Origin: Pontibacter aydingkolensis
Lineage (GTDB): Bacteria > Bacteroidota > Bacteroidia > Cytophagales > Hymenobacteraceae
Assembly: GCF_019443125.1 (NCBI RefSeq)
Contig: NZ_JAHYXK010000023.1
Location: 1-51,305 of the forward strand
Length of the DNA: 51,305 nucleotides
Reading direction: 5' to 3'
Shown here: positions 51,181 through 51,305 of the stretch, in pieces
How the letters are laid out: the number at the start of each line of letters is the position of its first letter
Numbering within the stretch: the stretch's first letter is position 1
The notes under the pieces: generated by a model
Seen by the model: only the letters and a program-made list of their open reading frames with translations
Told to the model about the DNA's origin: nothing
Database searches by the model: none
Made by a program: the position numbers and the translations under genes

Positions 51181-51305
51181 ACTAGAAGCTATCTCAAAAA
51201 TAGGAATTAGCGCTTAAACTTGTTTGTTAGTTTCTCATGGAGCTAACAAATGAGCAGTGGGAAAAGATACAGGATCTGATTCCAGATCCTGTGAAACGGG
51301 CTGAT
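51181..51305 (+). mobile_element. Left end of an IS5-family insertion sequence (continues outside window)
   Basis: Begins with a 22-bp inverted repeat (51181-51202, ACTAGAAGCTATCTC...) that is the exact reverse complement of 102-123. The transposase start follows 34 bp later. Inserted in the 5' part of the unknown gene at 49756-51180. Boundary uncertain by a few bases, because the outer CTAG might be the target site. Confidence 0.85.
51237..51305 (+). CDS. IS5-family transposase, N-terminal 23 residues (partial)
   Basis: ATG 51237 begins MELTNEQWEKIQDLIPDP, the standard N-terminus of IS5-family transposases (LT.EQW..I..LIP). It is cut by the window edge. With the fragment at 3-110 it represents the two ends of one element type. 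Confidence 0.82.
   Translation, partial: MELTNEQWEKIQDLIPDPVKRAD

Noticed and set aside
1..51305. AAGTATA/TATACTT copies as promoter elements
   Set aside because: Most copies lie inside genes, on both strands and in all frames, so a promoter role cannot explain the frequency, although a few intergenic copies may contribute to TAnnTTTG elements.

Overview
The window reads as chromosomal DNA of a Bacteroidota bacterium, most like Cytophagales/Hymenobacteraceae (Pontibacter or a close relative). The reasons are two secreted proteins with type IX secretion (T9SS) C-terminal sorting domains, Bacteroidota-style TAnnTTTG promoter elements, many MKK...AQ signal peptides and lipoproteins, paired M16 peptidases, and an 'AQQ' mature N-terminus on several exported proteins. 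Genus is inferred, not shown. Most of the window is ordinary core and envelope gene content with short spacers and clear hairpin terminators.

Layout. 1-123: right end of an IS5-family element. 0.1-8 kb: an HTTM membrane protein, a large BNR-repeat lipoprotein and a secreted subtilase with SLH-like repeats. 8.4-12 kb: dnaK, then a three-gene HipBST-type toxin-antitoxin operon with split HipA. 12-16.5 kb: purK-purE, two tandem MarC paralogues separated by a MITE-like repeat, and hemE. 16.5-23.3 kb: an outer-membrane porin-like protein, the overlapping aspartate aminotransferase-rfaE1-trkH operon, then clpS-recR. 23.5-30.9 kb: a DPP-IV peptidase, a conserved hypothetical, a lipoprotein, two YceI proteins with a MarR regulator, and a divergent enolase-superfamily enzyme. 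31-40.7 kb: a dicarboxylate symporter, an active/inactive M16 pair, a diheme cytochrome c, a broken T9SS protein gene, an RDD protein, a DUF389 protein and a phosphatase. 40.7-49.2 kb: a 960-aa TPR-gluzincin protein, a PAP2 gene remnant, tRNA-Leu(CAG), an intact PAP2 phosphatase, ThpR, CinA, a methyltransferase and an M61 peptidase. 49.3-51.3 kb: an AT-rich gene for a large unknown protein, broken by a TAG codon and by a second IS5-family element, followed by an overlapping small membrane protein gene.

How genes work together. Several operons can be read from overlaps: hipB-hipS-hipT (1- and 4-nt overlaps), purK-purE, aspC-rfaE1-trkH (1- and 20-nt overlaps), clpS-recR, marR-yceI, and the two M16 genes. 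A shared palindrome upstream of marR and of the second yceI gene suggests a small MarR regulon. Two similar palindromes bracket the hip promoter region.

The most unusual signals are: (1) the heptamer AAGTATA/TATACTT, which I count about 130 times by eye where roughly 6-9 are expected, in all reading frames and on both strands; (2) the HipBST operon with an SIS loop and a CxxC...CxxC N-terminus on the kinase; (3) copies of the same IS at both window ends, the right one inside the broken gene, which suggests the window is a contig ending in repeats; (4) several gene remnants and dispersed hairpin repeats. All counts and alignments were made by eye without database searches.
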